Of a DNA stretch of 64,000 bases, positions 61,619 to 64,000 are shown in pieces; position 1 is the first letter of the stretch; each line of letters starts with the position of its first letter. Origin of the DNA: Bog-756 sp963725275 (GTDB lineage: Bacteria > Actinomycetota > Acidimicrobiia > Acidimicrobiales > RAAP-2); NCBI GenBank assembly GCA_963725275.1, contig CAVRXS010000007.1, positions 1 through 64,000 of the forward strand, in the 5' to 3' direction. The translations under genes were made by a program, and so were the position numbers. The notes beneath the pieces are model-generated. The model did no database searches and was not told the DNA's origin. It was given only the letters and a program-made list of their open reading frames with translations.

Positions 61619-62833
61619 TCAGGTGGCCGCGGTGAACACCATCGGGAAGGTGTCGATCGAACGGATCGACGGCGTGTAGACGAGGGTGTGGCCGTCGGCA
61701 ACCGAGTACTCGGGAATGCGCTTGTGCCACTCGCGCACAGCGGTGCGGAGCTCGAGCCTGGCAAGGTGCGACCCGAGACAGCGGTGCACGCCGCCGCCGA
61801 AGGCGACGTGGCGGTTGACCTCGCGGTCGAATCGGACGACGTCGGCGTCGGGCAGGTCTGCCTCGTCGGTGTTGACGGAGCCGAGCATGATCATGACCCC
61901 GTCGCCCTTGTGCACCGGGCAGCCGGCGATCTCGGTCTCCTGGACGGCCACCCTCGCCACGCCCATCACCGGCGTCTCCCAGCGGAGGAGCTCCTCGATG
62001 GCAGCCGGGATCCTCGCGGGATCGTCGACGATCTCCTGGCGCTGCTCGGGGTGCTGGGCGAGGTAGCCGAAGATGCAGTCGAGCGAGGAGGTGACGGTGT
62101 CCAGACCGGCGATGAGGAACAGGAAGCAGATGTCCAGGATGTCTTCGCGGGTCAGCTTCTCGCCGTCGACGGTGGCGTCGAGGAAGCGGCTCAGCAGGTC
62201 GTCCTGGCGCTCGATCTCCCGCTGGTCGAGCACCTTGTTGAAGTAGTCGTAGATCGAGTCCGCCGTCTGTTTCTGGTAGGCCTTGGTGTCCTCGGCGCCG
62301 TACTTGCTGCCGATGACGATGTGGGGCCGGATGATCCCGTCCTTCATGGTGAGGAAGGTCGGGAGCTCGTCGACCGGAAGACCGAGGAGGCCGAGGAAGA
62401 CCTTGGTCGGGAAGAGGGTCGAGAACTCCTTGGCGAAATCGACCTGGCCCCGGTCGATGAACCGGTCGATGAGCTCGTTGATCGCCACGACGAGCGAGTC
62501 CTCGAGCACCGCGACCTCCCGGGGGGCGAAGATGGGGTCGAGCAGCTTTCGGAACTTCTTGTGCTCGGGCGGGTCGATCTGGAGGGGGATCAGGGGCCGC
62601 ACGTTCATCAGGTTCACGGCGTCGAAGTTCGACGAGAAGATCTCTGGGTGGCGCAGGACCTCGTCGACGTCGACCTTACGGCTGATCACGACCCCGGTGT
62701 CCACCGGCATGACTGGCATGTCGTCCCGGAGCATCTTGAACATGGGCTGCGGATGGGCTGCCATCTCGGGATCCATGGCAGCGAACGGATCGACCTCTTC
62801 CGTTGACTCGGCTGCTTGCTGTTGATCGCTCAT
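61619..62833 (-). CDS. cytochrome P450
   Basis: The 404-residue soluble bacterial P450 is a heme monooxygenase that inserts one oxygen atom from O2. The I-helix motif is FLIAGLDTVTSS, the K-helix ExxR lies in EELLRWETPVMGVARVAV, and the heme loop is VAFGGGVHRCLGSHLARLEL with the ligand Cys. NVRPLIPLQIDPPEHKKFRK is the usual N-terminal block. ATG 62833 has GGAGGAG upstream. It converges with the CaiB gene. No ferredoxin or reductase gene is adjacent, so electron partners must come from elsewhere. Substrate unknown; an alicyclic or steroid-like acid would suit the neighbours. Confidence 0.93.
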   Translation of the reverse strand: MSDQQQAAESTEEVDPFAAMDPEMAAHPQPMFKMLRDDMPVMPVDTGVVISRKVDVDEVLRHPEIFSSNFDAVNLMNVRPLIPLQIDPPEHKKFRKLLDPIFAPREVAVLEDSLVVAINELIDRFIDRGQVDFAKEFSTLFPTKVFLGLLGLPVDELPTFLTMKDGIIRPHIVIGSKYGAEDTKAYQKQTADSIYDYFNKVLDQREIERQDDLLSRFLDATVDGEKLTREDILDICFLFLIAGLDTVTSSLDCIFGYLAQHPEQRQEIVDDPARIPAAIEELLRWETPVMGVARVAVQETEIAGCPVHKGDGVMIMLGSVNTDEADLPDADVVRFDREVNRHVAFGGGVHRCLGSHLARLELRTAVREWHKRIPEYSVADGHTLVYTPSIRSIDTFPMVFTAAT

Positions 62834-63020
62834 GCTGCTCCTCCGGGAGTGACGAAACCATTGTCATATTGGCACAGACGCCGTTCCCACCACGACTGGA
62901 TGCTCATAACCGGTGCGGAGCGGCCGGCTACCGGCGGCTGTCGGGGGGGGACCGCAACCCAAGGTGTCAACGGGGTCCGAAACCCAGGGTCCCGCTCCGG
63001 TCCGGTCAGGGAGATCGAGA

Positions 63021-64000
63021 TCAGACGAGCCGGCTCCGGAGCAGGTCCAGGATCGGGTTGTCGTCGATAGGCAGCAGGGGCGCCGCTCCCGCTTCCTTCC
63101 GGAGATAGCCGAGACGGGTCATGATCGCCGCACTCCTGAGCATGGCGAGGGTCTCGTACCAGGCGAGGTGCCGGACCGGCCGGCCGCTCAGCGCTTCGAA
63201 GAGCGCCACCGTGCCCTCCCGGTCGGGGAATCCCTCGGTACGACGTCCGAACAGGTGGGCTGCGGTGAGGTCGAGGCTGGTGAACCAGGCCAGGTCGTGC
63301 TCGGGAGCACCGACCGACGTCATGTCCCAGTCGAGCACCGCCCGGATCGCGAGGTCGTCCCCGAGCACCGCGTTTCCGAGGCGCACGTCCCCCCAGAGCA
63401 GCACCGGCGGTGGCTCGTCGGCGGGTCGATGCGCACGGCACCACCGGAGCGCGTCCACGAGCACGGCGACCGGAACGCCCCCGCTCGACCACTCGAGGTA
63501 CGTCTCCCAGTGCACGAGCTCGGCGGCGTTGTCTCGCCGGGGGATGGCCGAGCGGTCCGGGACGACGGCCCGGTGGATCCGGGCGACCGCGGTCAAAAAG
63601 GCGCGGTGGACCTCGCTCCGGCGCCCGGCGTCGAGGGCGGTCAGCCAGCTGTCGAGGTGGGCGACCTCGCCGATGATGTGCCCTGCGACCATTGGCATCG
63701 AGACGAAGGGCGCGCCCAGCCAGGTGGCGTCGGCCTCGAGCACCGGGGTGGCGACCGGGACACCGACCGCCGCCGCGGCGAGCTGCGCCTCGACCTGGGC
63801 ACCGAGGTCGTAGTCCGGGAACGTGCCGCTCCCCTCGGGCGCCATCCGCACCACGAATTCCCGCTCGACTGCTCGGCCGCTCTCGGTCCAGGCTGCGTCG
63901 ACGATGAGGGTCTGGCTCGAGTAGCCGACCGACGGCCTGTGGAGGCCGCGCACCTCGGCCCTCTCGTGACCATGGCGCTCGACGAGCCAACGCGCCAGCG
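63021..64000 (-). CDS. aminoglycoside phosphotransferase-like family protein, partial
   Basis: The gene runs off the right edge of the window; about 326 C-terminal residues are visible. The kinase-like fold shows QTLIVDAAW, FVVRMAPEGSGTFPDYDLGA, the catalytic loop LLWGDVRLGNAVLGDDLAI with Asp, and AVLDWDMTSVGAPEHDLAWF with the metal-binding D. Members of this APH/choline-kinase-like family often lie beside acyl-CoA dehydrogenases in fatty acid and steroid clusters. Upstream in frame, ARWLVERHGHERAEV precedes a possible GTG at 63953, so the true start lies beyond 64000. Confidence 0.88.
   Translation of the reverse strand, partial: LARWLVERHGHERAEVRGLHRPSVGYSSQTLIVDAAWTESGRAVEREFVVRMAPEGSGTFPDYDLGAQVEAQLAAAAVGVPVATPVLEADATWLGAPFVSMPMVAGHIIGEVAHLDSWLTALDAGRRSEVHRAFLTAVARIHRAVVPDRSAIPRRDNAAELVHWETYLEWSSGGVPVAVLVDALRWCRAHRPADEPPPVLLWGDVRLGNAVLGDDLAIRAVLDWDMTSVGAPEHDLAWFTSLDLTAAHLFGRRTEGFPDREGTVALFEALSGRPVRHLAWYETLAMLRSAAIMTRLGYLRKEAGAAPLLPIDDNPILDLLRSRLV

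Overview
This 64 kb window comes from a high-GC actinobacterium. The second half carries acyl-CoA dehydrogenases, CaiB/BaiF CoA-transferases, crotonases, a P450, an LLM flavin oxidoreductase and a nearly full set of steroid/lipid-type catabolic families. The first half carries DUF2510-type, class III cyclase and other families common in Actinobacteria. Start codons are often GTG, and several genes have a TANNNT -10 box 6-7 nt before the start codon, as in leaderless actinobacterial transcripts. An acidimicrobial or mycobacteria-like lineage fits, but species cannot be read from the sequence. No rRNA, tRNA or CRISPR array was seen.

Bases 1-40310 form a hot zone for insertion sequences. Elements of the IS21, IS66, IS1380 (three copies), IS3 (two copies), IS30, ISL3 and IS110 families sit between ordinary genes. 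For several of them I could read terminal inverted repeats and target duplications directly, and so reconstruct the genes they broke. IS21 cuts off the 5' part of a serine hydroxymethyltransferase (glyA). IS66 (4772-6822, perfect 8-bp duplication) lies just before the ribosome binding site of a secreted YVTN-repeat protein. One IS1380 copy (8403-10024) splits a secreted tail-collar-type protein between its signal peptide and mature part. Another IS1380 copy sits inside a nest of IS remnants that truncates a maleylpyruvate isomerase/DinB-like gene. Three elements of unrelated families (IS21, IS66, ISL3) each carry a non-transposase passenger gene. The IS110 element has an upstream segment with the stem/internal-loop pattern expected of a bridge RNA.

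Surviving host genes in this half include a PPi-type phosphofructokinase, a universal stress protein, a large secreted beta-helix protein, a methyltransferase, an acetyltransferase, a DHFR/RibD-like reductase, an FAD oxidoreductase, and a cluster of three class III nucleotide-cyclase genes: one truncated, one cyclase-ATPase-TPR, and one fused to an apparently dead alpha/beta hydrolase.

Bases 40400-42540 hold small membrane and STAS/SpoIIAA-like proteins. Bases 42643-64000 form a compact catabolic island of CoA-thioester chemistry, arranged as short operons in alternating orientation: two acyl-CoA synthetases (one frameshifted), three acyl-CoA dehydrogenases (one frameshifted), an SDR 3-hydroxyacyl-CoA dehydrogenase-like protein, three crotonases, three CaiB/BaiF CoA-transferases, a fused two-domain CoA-transferase resembling the glutaconate/IpdAB type, a VOC protein, an LLM oxidoreductase, an amidohydrolase, a cytochrome P450 and a partial phosphotransferase. 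Together they suggest activation, beta-oxidation-like shortening and hydrolytic ring or C-C cleavage of an alicyclic, terpenoid, steroid-like or aromatic acid; the substrate cannot be named from sequence. Two adjacent divergent genes at 56694-58877 both appear to have their domains in a circularly permuted order.
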